18,211 bases of DNA from an uncultured Actinomycetes bacterium (GCA_946482365.1 CAMLQY010000037.1:1-18211), one strand, 5' to 3'; shown: positions 1-7,570, counted from the first letter of the stretch. Made by a program: numbers and translations. Notes: generated from the sequence alone by a model not told the origin.

Positions 1-1274
1 AGGCCGCGGCCGACGTCGCGGGTGAAGACGCCGGCCTGGAGGCCGAACTTGGAGTCGTTGGCCATCTGCAGCGCCTCGCCGAACGCACCGTAGCGGTGGA
101 TCGTCGCCACCGGGCCGAAGATCTCCTCGCACCAGACCCTGGCCTCGCGCGGCGGCGAGCCCAGCAGCGTCGGGGCGAGGCAACGGTCCTCGTCGACGAG
201 CTCGCCGCCGGTGAGCAGCTCGGCCCCGGCCGCGACCGCCTCCTCGACCCACTCCTTGACCCGGTCGCGGTCGCCGGGCGAGATCAGCGGCCCGACGTCG
301 GTCTCGGGGTCAAGCGGATCGCCGACCCGCAGGCCCTCCGCGCTGGCGACGAGGCGCGCCGTGAAGTCGTCGGCGACGTCCTCCTGCACGAGCACACGCT
401 GGATCGAGATGCAGCTCTGCCCGGCATGCGAGAAGGCGTGCAGCTTCGCCTTGTCCGCCGCCGCCTCCCAGTCGCCGTCGGAATGGACGATCAGCGGCGC
501 GTTGGAGCCAAGCTCCAGGTTGACCTTCTTGTGCGGGACGCGGCTGCGGATGCCCCAGCCGACCTCGGCGGAGCCGGTGAAGCTGAGCGCCCGGGTCAGC
601 TCGTGCTCGACGATCGCGTTGCCGACCTCGGACCCCGGGCCGGGGATGACGCTGAGCCAGCCCTCGGGCAGGCCCGCCTCGGTCAGGATCCCGGCCAACT
701 TCAGCGCCGAGATCGGCGTCTGCCCCGCCGGCTTCAGCACGACCGCGTTGCCGGCGGCGATCGCCGGGCCGAGCTTGTGGGCAACCAGGTTGAGAGGGAA
801 GTTGAAGGGGCTGATCGCGCCGACGACGCCGTAGGGGACGCGCAGCATCACGCCGAGCTTGCCCGCGCCCGCGGAGGAGGCCTCCATCGGGACCGTGCCG
901 CCGGTCAGCTTGCGCGCCTCGGTCGCCGAGAAGGTGAGCGTGTCGGCGCAGCGGGCGGCCTCGACCCGTGCCGTCTTCAGCGGCTTGCCGGCCTCGGCGG
1001 CGATCGTCAGGGCGAGATCGTCGACCCGCTCGGCGACCAGCTGCGCCGCGCGGTCCAGCGTCGCCGCCCTCTCGTGCTGGGGAAAGTCGGCCGACTCGAA
1101 GGCCTCCTGCGCAGCCCTGGCCGCCCGGTCGACCAGGGCGGCGTCGCCTTCGGCTACCCGGCCGACGACCGTCCCGTCGTAGGGGCTGTGGACCTCCCCC
1201 CACTCACCGGTCTCGAGCCACTCGCCCGCGGCGAGGAGCTTGTGGTCGGCTGCGCGCACGGTCTGCGTCGCCAT
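1..1274 (-). CDS. NAD(P)-dependent aldehyde dehydrogenase, C-terminus cut by window edge
   Basis: This enzyme oxidises an aldehyde to the carboxylic acid with NAD(P)+; the substrate cannot be read from the sequence. The reading frame is open from the ATG at 1274-1272 to the window edge, giving 424 residues of a family usually about 470-490 long. Visible ALDH motifs are the cofactor-site ISPFNFPLN (about 154-162), the general base Glu254 in LELGSNAP, and the nucleophile Cys288 in HAGQSCIS. The EIFGP motif lies near the end of the visible part. LELGSNAP instead of the usual LELGGK recalls the lactaldehyde/phosphonoacetaldehyde-like ALDH subgroup; this is recall, not a search. The start is preceded by TACGCT only 6 bases away, which would give a leaderless transcript. 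It is divergent from the SpoIID gene. Family assignment is firm, substrate unknown. Confidence 0.93.
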   Translation of the reverse strand, partial: MATQTVRAADHKLLAAGEWLETGEWGEVHSPYDGTVVGRVAEGDAALVDRAARAAQEAFESADFPQHERAATLDRAAQLVAERVDDLALTIAAEAGKPLKTARVEAARCADTLTFSATEARKLTGGTVPMEASSAGAGKLGVMLRVPYGVVGAISPFNFPLNLVAHKLGPAIAAGNAVVLKPAGQTPISALKLAGILTEAGLPEGWLSVIPGPGSEVGNAIVEHELTRALSFTGSAEVGWGIRSRVPHKKVNLELGSNAPLIVHSDGDWEAAADKAKLHAFSHAGQSCISIQRVLVQEDVADDFTARLVASAEGLRVGDPLDPETDVGPLISPGDRDRVKEWVEEAVAAGAELLTGGELVDEDRCLAPTLLGSPPREARVWCEEIFGPVATIHRYGAFGEALQMANDSKFGLQAGVFTRDVGRG

Positions 1275-1329
1275 TTCAACAGCGTAGTGCAGGCCGATAC
1301 TCGCCCACCGCGAACCTGTTCACCCAGAG

Positions 1330-2430
1330 ATGCGCACTCGCCTCGTCACGATCCTGCTCTTCGGGCTGCTGGCCTCCCCCGCCCAGGCTGGCGTTTCCTG
1401 GGTGGTCGATGGCCGGGGCTTCGGGCACGGAGTCGGGATGAGCCAGTACGGCGCCTACGGCTACGCCAAGCACGGCAAGGGCTACCGATTCATCCTCGGC
1501 CACTACTACCCGGGGACCAGTCTCGGGCAGCTGACCGCGCCGCGGATCGTCCGCGTCCTGCTCGAGATCTTCCCCGACGACATCGGCTTCAGCGGCGCCC
1601 GCAGCGCCTGCGGCAGGGCCCTCGACCCGAGCCGCAGCTACGAGGCGCATCGGACCGGCACCAGCGTGAAGCTGCGAAGCGCCGCCGGCCGGCCGCTGGC
1701 CGCCTGCGGCCGCCGGCTGCGAGCAGCCGGGGCCGGGATGGTCGAGATCGCCGACACCACCTACCGCGGCGCGCTCGAGGTCGTGCCCACCGCCAGCGAC
1801 GCCGGCTCGCTCAACATGATCAACGCGCTGCCCGTGGACCAGTACGTGAAGGGCGTGATCGCCAACGAGTCGCCTCCCTCCTGGCCCCAGGCGGCGCTGC
1901 GCGCCCAGGCCGTGGCGGCTCGCTCCTTCGCCCTCACCGGGGGCGTCGGAGGCAACGGCTTCGACCTCTACAGCGACACCCGCAGCCAGGTCTACGGCGG
2001 CCTGCAGAGCGAGACCGCGTCCACCAACGCCGCCGCGACCGCGACCAAGGGCCAGGTGCTGACCTACGGCGGCGAGATCGCCGAGACCTACTTCTCCGCC
2101 TGCTCGGGCGGCCACACCGAGAGCGTCCAGAATGTCTTCTTCGGCCCGGCGGTCCCCTACCTGGTCGGCGTCCCCGATCCCTACGACTACTACTGCCCCC
2201 TGCACACCTGGACGCTGAGGTTCTCAGGGCAGGAGATCAGCGACCTGCTGGACGCCCACCTCGACGGCCAGCTTCAGCGCATCGCGATCTCCAGGCGCGG
2301 AGTTTCCCCCCGCATCGTTTCGGCGCAGCTCTACGGCAGCGGCGGTGTGACCAGCATTCGCGGCGACGAGCTCTCCGCCGCCCTCGGCGCCTACGACCGC
2401 TGGATGACGTTCCGCAAGGTGAACGACTGA
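1330..2430 (+). CDS. Secreted SpoIID/LytB domain protein (putative peptidoglycan lytic transglycosylase)
   Basis: The product has 366 residues. Residues 1-20 form a signal peptide ending in SPAQA, so the protein is exported. GRGFGHGVGMSQYGA (28-42) and the core INALPVDQYVKGVIANESP (164-182) are hallmarks of the SpoIID/LytB family. By family knowledge, SpoIID of endospore formers cleaves denuded glycan strands, and its catalytic Glu lies in the segment matching ANESP, here Glu180. The conserved ACSGGHTE (258-264) is present, and Cys259, His262, Cys289 and His292 form a cluster that could bind metal. There is no cell-wall-binding repeat, so this is the short form. ATG 1330 gives a clean signal peptide, though no strong Shine-Dalgarno is seen. 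No other sporulation gene is nearby, so a role in wall remodelling is the safer guess. It converges on the lipocalin-like gene with a 21-base gap. Confidence 0.9.
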   Translation: MRTRLVTILLFGLLASPAQAGVSWVVDGRGFGHGVGMSQYGAYGYAKHGKGYRFILGHYYPGTSLGQLTAPRIVRVLLEIFPDDIGFSGARSACGRALDPSRSYEAHRTGTSVKLRSAAGRPLAACGRRLRAAGAGMVEIADTTYRGALEVVPTASDAGSLNMINALPVDQYVKGVIANESPPSWPQAALRAQAVAARSFALTGGVGGNGFDLYSDTRSQVYGGLQSETASTNAAATATKGQVLTYGGEIAETYFSACSGGHTESVQNVFFGPAVPYLVGVPDPYDYYCPLHTWTLRFSGQEISDLLDAHLDGQLQRIAISRRGVSPRIVSAQLYGSGGVTSIRGDELSAALGAYDRWMTFRKVND

Positions 2431-2451
2431 GGACGTCCCGGCGACCCGGGC

Positions 2452-3441
2452 TCAGCCGTCCGGGTACGGCTGGATCGGGATCCCGTGGTCGGTCTCGCGC
2501 ATGCCGAACTCGTAGGCCGCGCCGGCGGCGAGGGTCAGCTTTCGGTCCGGGCGGCCCCGGCGCTCGACGCTCAGCTCGAGGTCGGACACGGAGCAGTTGA
2601 CCGTGTGGTGCTCGGGACCCTTGGGGTCGGCGTAGACCCAGCCGACGAAGTCCTTCTTCGGTGCCGAGACCCTGCCGCGGACGACGACCCCCTTGCCCGG
2701 TAGGACGAACTCGCAGGCGGTCGGCTCGGCGGCGATCGAGGCGGAGCGGATCTTGCCGAAGCCACCCAGCCGGTGGGTCTCGCCTTCCAGCGCGAGCATC
2801 CCAGAGGGCAGCCAGGGGGTCGTCCTGCGGCCCAGCTTGATCCGGGCCGCGCCGGCGTCGAAGTAGGCGTCTGAGTCGTCGCCGAATCCCGTCCCCTCGA
2901 GCCAGACCCAGCGCTCGGCGTGCTCGCTGCCCCAGTTGTGTCCGATCATGCCCGGCCAGCCACCGAGCTCGATCTCCTCCCCGTCGATCTCCAGCCGGCC
3001 GCCGAAGCGCGCGGCCGGGTACGGAGCGACGAACTTGGTGCGGGGCAGCGGCGCCTCGTAGAGCCAGTCGGCCGGCAGGTACTTGCAGGGCTCGGCCTCG
3101 CCGGAGAAGGTCAGGTCCCAGGAAGCGGTCAGGGCGTCGGTGGCGATCGAGCCGCTGGCGCGGCCGGGGCCGATCTCGGCCTTGTCGATGCGAATCCAGG
3201 AGCCGACGGGCGCTGAGAGGTCTTCCGCGGGGACGGTCACCTTGGTCGCCCGCGGCCCGTTCGCCTCGCGGTCGAATAAGACGAACCAGATCGAGGCATT
3301 TGGATCCTCGCCCGGTCGCTTGTGGACCGTGTGGCGGATCCAGATCCCCTGGCCGCCGCCGGGGCGACAGGCCTTGATGTAGAAGCTCTCGTAGTGGCCG
3401 GCTTTCCGGGCCACCTTCGGGAACCGCCCTCCCTGATCCAT
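2452..3441 (-). CDS. Lipocalin-like protein related to tocopherol cyclase / CrtC-AttH family
   Basis: The product has 329 residues from ATG 3441; an in-frame ATG at 3585 would run into ychF and adds an Arg-rich tail typical of out-of-frame reading, so I rejected it. No signal peptide or membrane segment is seen. The best landmark is MIGHNWGSEHAERWVWLEG (165-183). It matches the His-Asn-Trp-Gly ... Trp-x-Trp pattern shared by tocopherol cyclase and CrtC/AttH-like proteins, which are paired lipocalin-type beta barrels. Many Trp and Gly residues in strand-like segments on both halves agree with two barrels. Family members bind or cyclise/hydrate hydrophobic isoprenoids or lipids, but no carotenoid or tocopherol genes are visible here and the substrate is unknown. 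It lies 44 bases after ychF on the same strand, probably as the last gene of that operon. Confidence 0.72.
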   Translation of the reverse strand: MDQGGRFPKVARKAGHYESFYIKACRPGGGQGIWIRHTVHKRPGEDPNASIWFVLFDREANGPRATKVTVPAEDLSAPVGSWIRIDKAEIGPGRASGSIATDALTASWDLTFSGEAEPCKYLPADWLYEAPLPRTKFVAPYPAARFGGRLEIDGEEIELGGWPGMIGHNWGSEHAERWVWLEGTGFGDDSDAYFDAGAARIKLGRRTTPWLPSGMLALEGETHRLGGFGKIRSASIAAEPTACEFVLPGKGVVVRGRVSAPKKDFVGWVYADPKGPEHHTVNCSVSDLELSVERRGRPDRKLTLAAGAAYEFGMRETDHGIPIQPYPDG

Positions 3442-3485
3442 GCCGGGAACACTAGAGCGAGAAACTGAAGGGGGTCGCCGCGGCT

Positions 3486-4559
3486 CTAGACCTTGATGGT
3501 TACGACGTCGCCGTCTTGGACGACGTAGTCGCGGCCCTCGATGCGGAGCAGGCCCTTGTCGCGGGCCGCCGCGTAGCCGCCGCACTCGACCAGCTCCTGC
3601 CAGCCGATCGCCTCGGCTTTGACGAAGGCGTCCTGGATCTCGGTGTGGATCGTCCCGGCCGCCTCCCAGGCGGTCGAGCCGCGGGCAAGCGGACGGGCGA
3701 CGGCCTCCTTGCCCTCGCCGGCGGTGAAGAAGGTGATCAGCTCGAGCAGGTCGTAGGCGGCGCGGACCAGGCGTGCCAGGCCGGAGCCCTCGACCCCGTA
3801 GGACTCGCGCATCTCCTCCGCCTCCGCCGGGTCGAGCTCCGCCAGCTCGCCCTCGATCCGGGCGCTGACCGCGACGACCCCGGCGCCGACCGCCGCCGCG
3901 TGGGCGACCACCGCCCCGGGCGCCTCGGCGTCGCCCTCGTCGACGTTGGCGACGTAGAGGATCGGCTTCGAGGTGAGCGCCTGCAGGTTGCGCGGCCCGT
4001 GGACGGCGGCGTCGGGGACCGGGACCGAGCGCGCGGGCTTGCCCTCGGCGAGCGCCGCGACGACCTTCTCCAGCCAGTCGCGCTCGGCGATCGCCTCGGC
4101 GTCGCCGGACTTGGCCCCCTTCTGCACGCGGTCGAGGCGGCGCTCGGCCTGCTCGTAGTCGGAGAGCACCAGCTCGGTCTCGATCGTCTCGATGTCGGCG
4201 AGCGGGTCGACGCGGCCGTCGGGGTGCGGCACGCCGGAGTCGGCATGGCAGCGGACGACGTGGCAGATCGCGTCGGTCTCGCGGATCGAGGCGAGGAACT
4301 GGTTGCCGAGCCCCTCCCCCTCCGAGGCGCCCTTGACCAGCCCGGCGATGTCATGGAAGGCGATCGTCGCCGGTTCCAGCTTCGAGCTGCCGACCGTCTC
4401 GGCGATCCGCTCCAGCCGCTCGTCGGCAACCGGGGCGATCGCGATGTTGGGCTCGATCGTCGTGAACGGGTAGTCGCCGGTCTGCGCCCCGCCGCTGGTC
4501 AGCGCGTTGAAGAGGGTCGACTTGCCCGCGTTGGGCAGCCCCACTATCCCGACCTTCAC
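3486..4559 (-). CDS. ychF: Ribosome-binding P-loop ATPase YchF (Obg family)
   Basis: This is a translation-associated ATPase of 357 residues, close to the usual 360. The P-loop is GLPNAGKST (7-15). The G3 motif is DIAG (70-73) followed by Leu74, the hydrophobic replacement of the catalytic Gln that marks HAS-type GTPases. The G4 motif is NVDE (205-208) instead of NKxD, the known reason that YchF prefers ATP to GTP. A helical region (about 120-175) and a C-terminal TGS domain ending in DYVVQDGDVVTIKV complete the family layout. The start codon is GTG at 4559-4557, preceded by a strong AGGAGG seven bases upstream. The stop of the PAP2 gene is 13 bases upstream, so the two are probably co-transcribed, with the lipocalin-like gene following. 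Confidence 0.97.
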   Translation of the reverse strand: MKVGIVGLPNAGKSTLFNALTSGGAQTGDYPFTTIEPNIAIAPVADERLERIAETVGSSKLEPATIAFHDIAGLVKGASEGEGLGNQFLASIRETDAICHVVRCHADSGVPHPDGRVDPLADIETIETELVLSDYEQAERRLDRVQKGAKSGDAEAIAERDWLEKVVAALAEGKPARSVPVPDAAVHGPRNLQALTSKPILYVANVDEGDAEAPGAVVAHAAAVGAGVVAVSARIEGELAELDPAEAEEMRESYGVEGSGLARLVRAAYDLLELITFFTAGEGKEAVARPLARGSTAWEAAGTIHTEIQDAFVKAEAIGWQELVECGGYAAARDKGLLRIEGRDYVVQDGDVVTIKV

Positions 4560-4572
4560 CTGACGCCTCCTC

Positions 4573-5067
4573 TCATGTCGGAAGCGGCACGATCAGGCCC
4601 ACTGCGACGCCGAGCAGGGCGCCGGCAAGGACGTCGGATGGGTAGTGCATCCCGAGGTAGGGCCGCCCGAGCGCAAGCGCGAACGCCAGCAAGAAGGCAA
4701 GCCCCCCCAGCGGCTCGACCCGAGCCATCGCCGTCGCAACCGCAAATGAAGACGTCGCATGCGCCGAAGGAAAGCTCAGAGAGCTGGGCGCCCCGCCCAG
4801 CGGCGGCAACCCCTCCAAAACCGGCCGCGGCCTCCTGACCAGCAGCTTGACGACGTAGTTCAACCCAATCGCAACCGGCCCAAGCAAGGCACAAACCAAC
4901 CACGCCTCGCGATTGCCCGAGTCGAAGACGGCCAGCACAACCCCGATCCCGAACCAGACCACCCCATTGTTCCCGGCCTTCCCCAACCTCCTCGCAGCTC
5001 TCTCCAAGCCGGGCGAGTGGCCGCGCGTGCGCATCGCGCGCAGGAGTCGTAGATCGGTTTCGGACAT
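4573..5067 (-). CDS. PAP2-family membrane phosphatase
   Basis: This is a small membrane phosphatase of 164 residues of the type-2 phosphatidic acid phosphatase family, which dephosphorylates lipid phosphates such as phosphatidate or undecaprenyl pyrophosphate. The three active-site motifs are present: K74-x6-R81-P82, PSAH (100-103, with Ala for the usual Gly of PSGH), and R135-x5-H141-x3-D145. Hydrophobic helices surround them (about 37-48, 55-75, 105-115, 120-135, 146-162). ATG 5067 starts MSETDLRLL; an upstream ATG at 5220 in the same frame would cross the intergenic inverted repeat and is unlikely. It is the first gene of the probable PAP2-ychF-lipocalin operon. The middle of the gene uses many TTG, GTT, GGT and ATT codons, noticeably less GC-rich than its neighbours, which may reflect relaxed selection or a different origin. 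Confidence 0.88.
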   Translation of the reverse strand: MSETDLRLLRAMRTRGHSPGLERAARRLGKAGNNGVVWFGIGVVLAVFDSGNREAWLVCALLGPVAIGLNYVVKLLVRRPRPVLEGLPPLGGAPSSLSFPSAHATSSFAVATAMARVEPLGGLAFLLAFALALGRPYLGMHYPSDVLAGALLGVAVGLIVPLPT

Positions 5068-5090
5068 CAGCGGCAGCAGAATAGGTCCCT

Positions 5091-5173
5091 CGGGCGGGTG
5101 GCGTGGGGAGGGGGCCGAGAACGGACGCATCGCGCCCGCCCGCAGGCCCCCTCCCCACGACAGGACCCGCCCG
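5091..5173. repeat. Long nested inverted repeat in the divergent PAP2/BtrH_N control region
   Basis: The inner arms 5102-5116 and 5145-5159 are perfectly complementary over 15 bases and flank a 28-base spacer. A second pair, CGGGCGGGT at 5091-5099 and ACCCGCCCG at 5165-5173, is nested outside with only small bulges. The whole could form one hairpin or cruciform of about 24 paired bases. It lies between two divergent start codons (5067 and 5204), so it would fall in a promoter or 5' leader on both sides. There is no T-tract. An operator, a leader-RNA structure or a relic element are all possible. Confidence 0.75.
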
Positions 5174-5203
5174 CCGAAACCGTCAGTCAATATCCCTCCC
5201 GCA

Positions 5204-6169
5204 ATGCCCACCGTCCCCAACTACACCCACACGCCCGGCCACCACTGCGGCTCCACCGCCCTGCGTAACCTGCTGGGCTTCCACGGCGCCGAGATCAGCG
5301 AGGAGATGGCGTTCGGCCTCGGCGCCGGTGCCTGCTTCTACTACGTGGCCCTGGAGGACGCCTCGCCGACGCGCTGGTTCAACGGCCGTACGGCGCGGCT
5401 GGAGGAGACCTTCGGCGAGCTGACGGGGGCGGCGCTGGAGCTACGCACCTTCGAGCCCGGCGACGGGGACGCCTGGGAGGCGGCCCGGGCCGAGGTCGAC
5501 GCCGGCCGGCCGGTGCTGCTGCTCACGGACCTCTACTACCTCGACCACTACGGCAACTCGGCCCACTTCCCCGGCCACGCGGTGGTCCTCGCCGGTTACG
5601 ACGAGGAGTTCGCCCACCTCTCCGACACCGGCTTCGAGGAGCTGCAGACGACGACCCGGCTGGAGGACCTCGACAAGGCCCGCCACAGCGGCCACCCGGC
5701 CTACCCCCTCGCCGGCCACATGTTCACCGCCTCGGGCGCGGTCAGCCAGGAGCAGCTGCGCGCGGCGATCCCGGCGGCGATCGAGCGCGCGACCCAGGCG
5801 ATGCTCGCCTCGGAGTTCGGCCCCTACTCCGGCATCGGCGCGGTCGACCGTCTCGCCGAGGAGGCCGGCAGCTGGCCCGAGGCGACCGAGGACTGGCAGT
5901 GGTGCGCCCGCTTCGGCTACCAGGTGATCGAGCGTCGCGGCACCGGCGGCGGCGCCTTCCGCCTCATGTACTCGCGCTTCCTCGAGGAGGCCGGCCGGCC
6001 CGAGGCCCCCCTGGCCGCCGACGCGGCGGCCCGCTGGACCGACCTCGCCGGCGCCTTCCACGCCGCCAGCGAGAGCGAAGATCCCGACCCGGGGCTGTGG
6101 CGGGATATCGACGCGGCGGCGAAGCGGGTCGCCGAGGCCGAGAACAGGCTCTGGACGACCCTGGCCTGA
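5204..6169 (+). CDS. BtrH_N / DUF4872 domain protein (papain-like fold, putative acyltransferase or hydrolase)
   Basis: The product has 321 residues and is cytosolic, with no signal peptide. The N-terminal half matches the BtrH N-terminal family: HHCGSTALRNLLGFHG (13-28) carries the probable nucleophile Cys15, and SEEMAFGLGAGACFYY follows. PGHAVVLAGYDEE has His125, and LSDTG has Asp141, so a Cys-His-Asp triad like that of C39-type papain folds is visible. The C-terminal half (about 175-321) is helical and corresponds to the DUF4872 partner domain. BtrH of butirosin synthesis moves an acyl group from a carrier protein to an aminoglycoside. No carrier protein, NRPS or aminoglycoside gene is in view, so the substrate is unknown. 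ATG 5204 fits the family N-terminus; there is no Shine-Dalgarno. The Nei gene starts 4 bases after the stop. Confidence 0.82.
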   Translation: MPTVPNYTHTPGHHCGSTALRNLLGFHGAEISEEMAFGLGAGACFYYVALEDASPTRWFNGRTARLEETFGELTGAALELRTFEPGDGDAWEAARAEVDAGRPVLLLTDLYYLDHYGNSAHFPGHAVVLAGYDEEFAHLSDTGFEELQTTTRLEDLDKARHSGHPAYPLAGHMFTASGAVSQEQLRAAIPAAIERATQAMLASEFGPYSGIGAVDRLAEEAGSWPEATEDWQWCARFGYQVIERRGTGGGAFRLMYSRFLEEAGRPEAPLAADAAARWTDLAGAFHAASESEDPDPGLWRDIDAAAKRVAEAENRLWTTLA

Positions 6170-6173
6170 CGCC

Positions 6174-6971
6174 GTGGCCGAGGGCGACACGATCCTGCGA
6201 GCTGCGCGGCGGATCGGGAAGGCGCTCGAGAGTGAGCGACTGGAGGTGAGCGCGCCCAACCCGCGCGGCAGAGCAGCCGGGATGGAGCGCCTGGACGGCA
6301 GCAAGCTCGATCGAGCTGAAGCCCACGGCAAGCACCTCCTGCTGCATTTCGGCGATCTCGTCGTCCACAGCCATCTGGGAATGAGCGGCTCCTGGCACGT
6401 CTACGGGCGAGGGTCCTCCTGGCGCAAGCCGCCGGGTGCGGCGTGGGCGGTGCTGAAGGGAGAGCGTTCCGAAGCCGTCCAGTTCGGCGGCCCTACCCTG
6501 CGGGTCCTCAGAGTCGACGCCTTGCGCCGGGACCCGATCCTCTCCCGGCTCGGGCCCGATGTCCTCGGCGCCGAGTTCGACGCGGGAGCGGTTGCCCGCT
6601 CCCTCCGCGCCGCTCCCGATCGCGCGATCGGCGACGCGCTGCTGGACCAGGCCCTGGTGGCGGGCATCGGCAACATCTTCAAGAGCGAGGCGTGCTTCGC
6701 CGCCCACCAGGACCCTTGGCAGCCGATAGCCGACCTCCCCGAAGGCCAGCTGCGACGAGTCGTCCAAACGGCCCACGAGCTGATGCGAGATGCGGTGGAC
6801 CAAGGCCGACCCCCTTCCGCGGTCTATCGCCGGGCGGGTCGCCCCTGCCCCAACTGCGCCACGCCGATCGCGTCCCGGGGGCAGGGGGATGCCAACCGGA
6901 CCACATACTGGTGCCCCGTCTGCCAGGCCCCCGCCCCCGCACCCCGGTTGCTGTCCCCCCGCGACGGGTAG
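6174..6971 (+). CDS. Fpg/Nei-family DNA glycosylase with Ala in place of the N-terminal Pro
   Basis: This is a base-excision repair enzyme of 265 residues. The N-terminus reads (M)AEGDTI from a GTG start, Lys53 lies in HGKHLLLHF, and HSHLGMSG follows, all as in Nei-type glycosylases. The helix-two-turn-helix region is LLDQALVAGIGNIFKSEAC (156-174). The C-terminal zinc finger has Cys225, Cys228, Cys247 and Cys250 with the DNA-contacting Arg242. Classical Fpg/Nei enzymes use the N-terminal Pro, exposed after Met removal, as the Schiff-base nucleophile; here that residue is Ala2, with Glu3 retained. Eukaryotic NEIL3, which has Val there, shows that a primary amine can work. No in-frame upstream start restores a Pro. 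The gene begins 4 bases after the BtrH_N protein stop, so translational coupling is likely. Confidence 0.92.
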   Translation: MAEGDTILRAARRIGKALESERLEVSAPNPRGRAAGMERLDGSKLDRAEAHGKHLLLHFGDLVVHSHLGMSGSWHVYGRGSSWRKPPGAAWAVLKGERSEAVQFGGPTLRVLRVDALRRDPILSRLGPDVLGAEFDAGAVARSLRAAPDRAIGDALLDQALVAGIGNIFKSEACFAAHQDPWQPIADLPEGQLRRVVQTAHELMRDAVDQGRPPSAVYRRAGRPCPNCATPIASRGQGDANRTTYWCPVCQAPAPAPRLLSPRDG

Positions 6972-6980
6972 AGACTGGCC

Positions 6981-7214
6981 ATGGCGATGTGGATCGCACG
7001 GCGCGCCTGGAAGCGCATTCCCTGGAAGCTGGTCTGGCTCAGCGCCGTCTGGCTCGTCGAGAAGGGTCGCGAGCGGATGGAGTCCAACCTGACGAAGCGG
7101 GAACGGCAGGAACTCCTGCGGCTGGTGACGAGATCGAGGGGGCTCCCGAACACCCTCTCGAAGCGCGACAGGACCCGGCTGAAGAACATCGCGGGCAAGG
7201 CGCTGCGCGGCTAG
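6981..7214 (+). CDS. Small basic protein of unknown function
   Basis: The product has 77 residues. I do not recognise a family. It has a short aromatic-rich hydrophobic segment near the N-terminus (IPWKLVWLSAVWLV, about 13-26), which may dip into the membrane. The rest is strongly basic and helix-prone (KRERQELLRLV, LSKRDRTRLKNIAGKAL), compatible with a membrane-associated or nucleic-acid-binding peptide. ATG 6981 is chosen; ATG 6987 two codons later is nearly as good. It starts 9 bases after the Nei stop on the same strand, so it probably shares that transcript. Dense packing and the absence of a better frame support it being real. Confidence 0.7.
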   Translation: MAMWIARRAWKRIPWKLVWLSAVWLVEKGRERMESNLTKRERQELLRLVTRSRGLPNTLSKRDRTRLKNIAGKALRG

Positions 7215-7276
7215 ACGAACGGTCGAGCGGTCGCGGTCGAGGTTTCCTTCGCTGGGAGCCGGGGTAGCCAGGCTCC

Positions 7277-7525
7277 ATGACTATTGCCGCAGCGATTTTC
7301 CTGATCGCAGTGGGGGCGATCCTCCGCTACGCGACCAACGTCCACGTCGAGGGGGTCAGCGTCGACACAGTCGGCCTGATCCTGATGATCGCCGGAGTCG
7401 TCGGCCTCGTCCTCTCCTTCTTCCAGGAGGCGATCTGGTCCGACCGCGCCCGTCGGCGCGAAGCCGTGGCGCCGCCCGAAGAACGCGTCCCGGTGGAACA
7501 ACGCGAAGTGCCTCCGCGCTACTGA
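7277..7525 (+). CDS. DUF6458 family small membrane protein
   Basis: The product has 82 residues with two predicted membrane helices (about 3-17 and 32-48) separated by the segment RYATNVHVEGVSVDTVG. This layout, IFLIAVGAILRYA then VDTVGLILMIAGVVGLV, is the typical pattern of the actinobacterial DUF6458 family, whose function is unknown. The C-terminal tail is hydrophilic, rich in Arg, Glu and Pro, and would lie outside the bilayer. It lies 62 bases after the small basic protein, and its start lacks a clear Shine-Dalgarno. A 12-bp hairpin follows 45 bases after its stop. Confidence 0.85.
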   Translation: MTIAAAIFLIAVGAILRYATNVHVEGVSVDTVGLILMIAGVVGLVLSFFQEAIWSDRARRREAVAPPEERVPVEQREVPPRY

Positions 7526-7570
7526 TCCGCGCCGCGCCGGCAGGCGACTTCTTCTCCGTTCTTAACATTC

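Noticed and set aside
96..2600. An 834-codon open frame on the plus strand across the left aldehyde dehydrogenase and SpoIID genes
   Set aside because: Its translation is Arg/Pro/Gly-rich noise, typical of an out-of-frame reading in GC-rich DNA, and it overlaps two genes with clear family motifs.
3516..4838. A 440-codon plus-strand open frame opposite ychF
   Set aside because: It is antisense to the intact YchF and PAP2 motifs and has the composition of a shadow frame.
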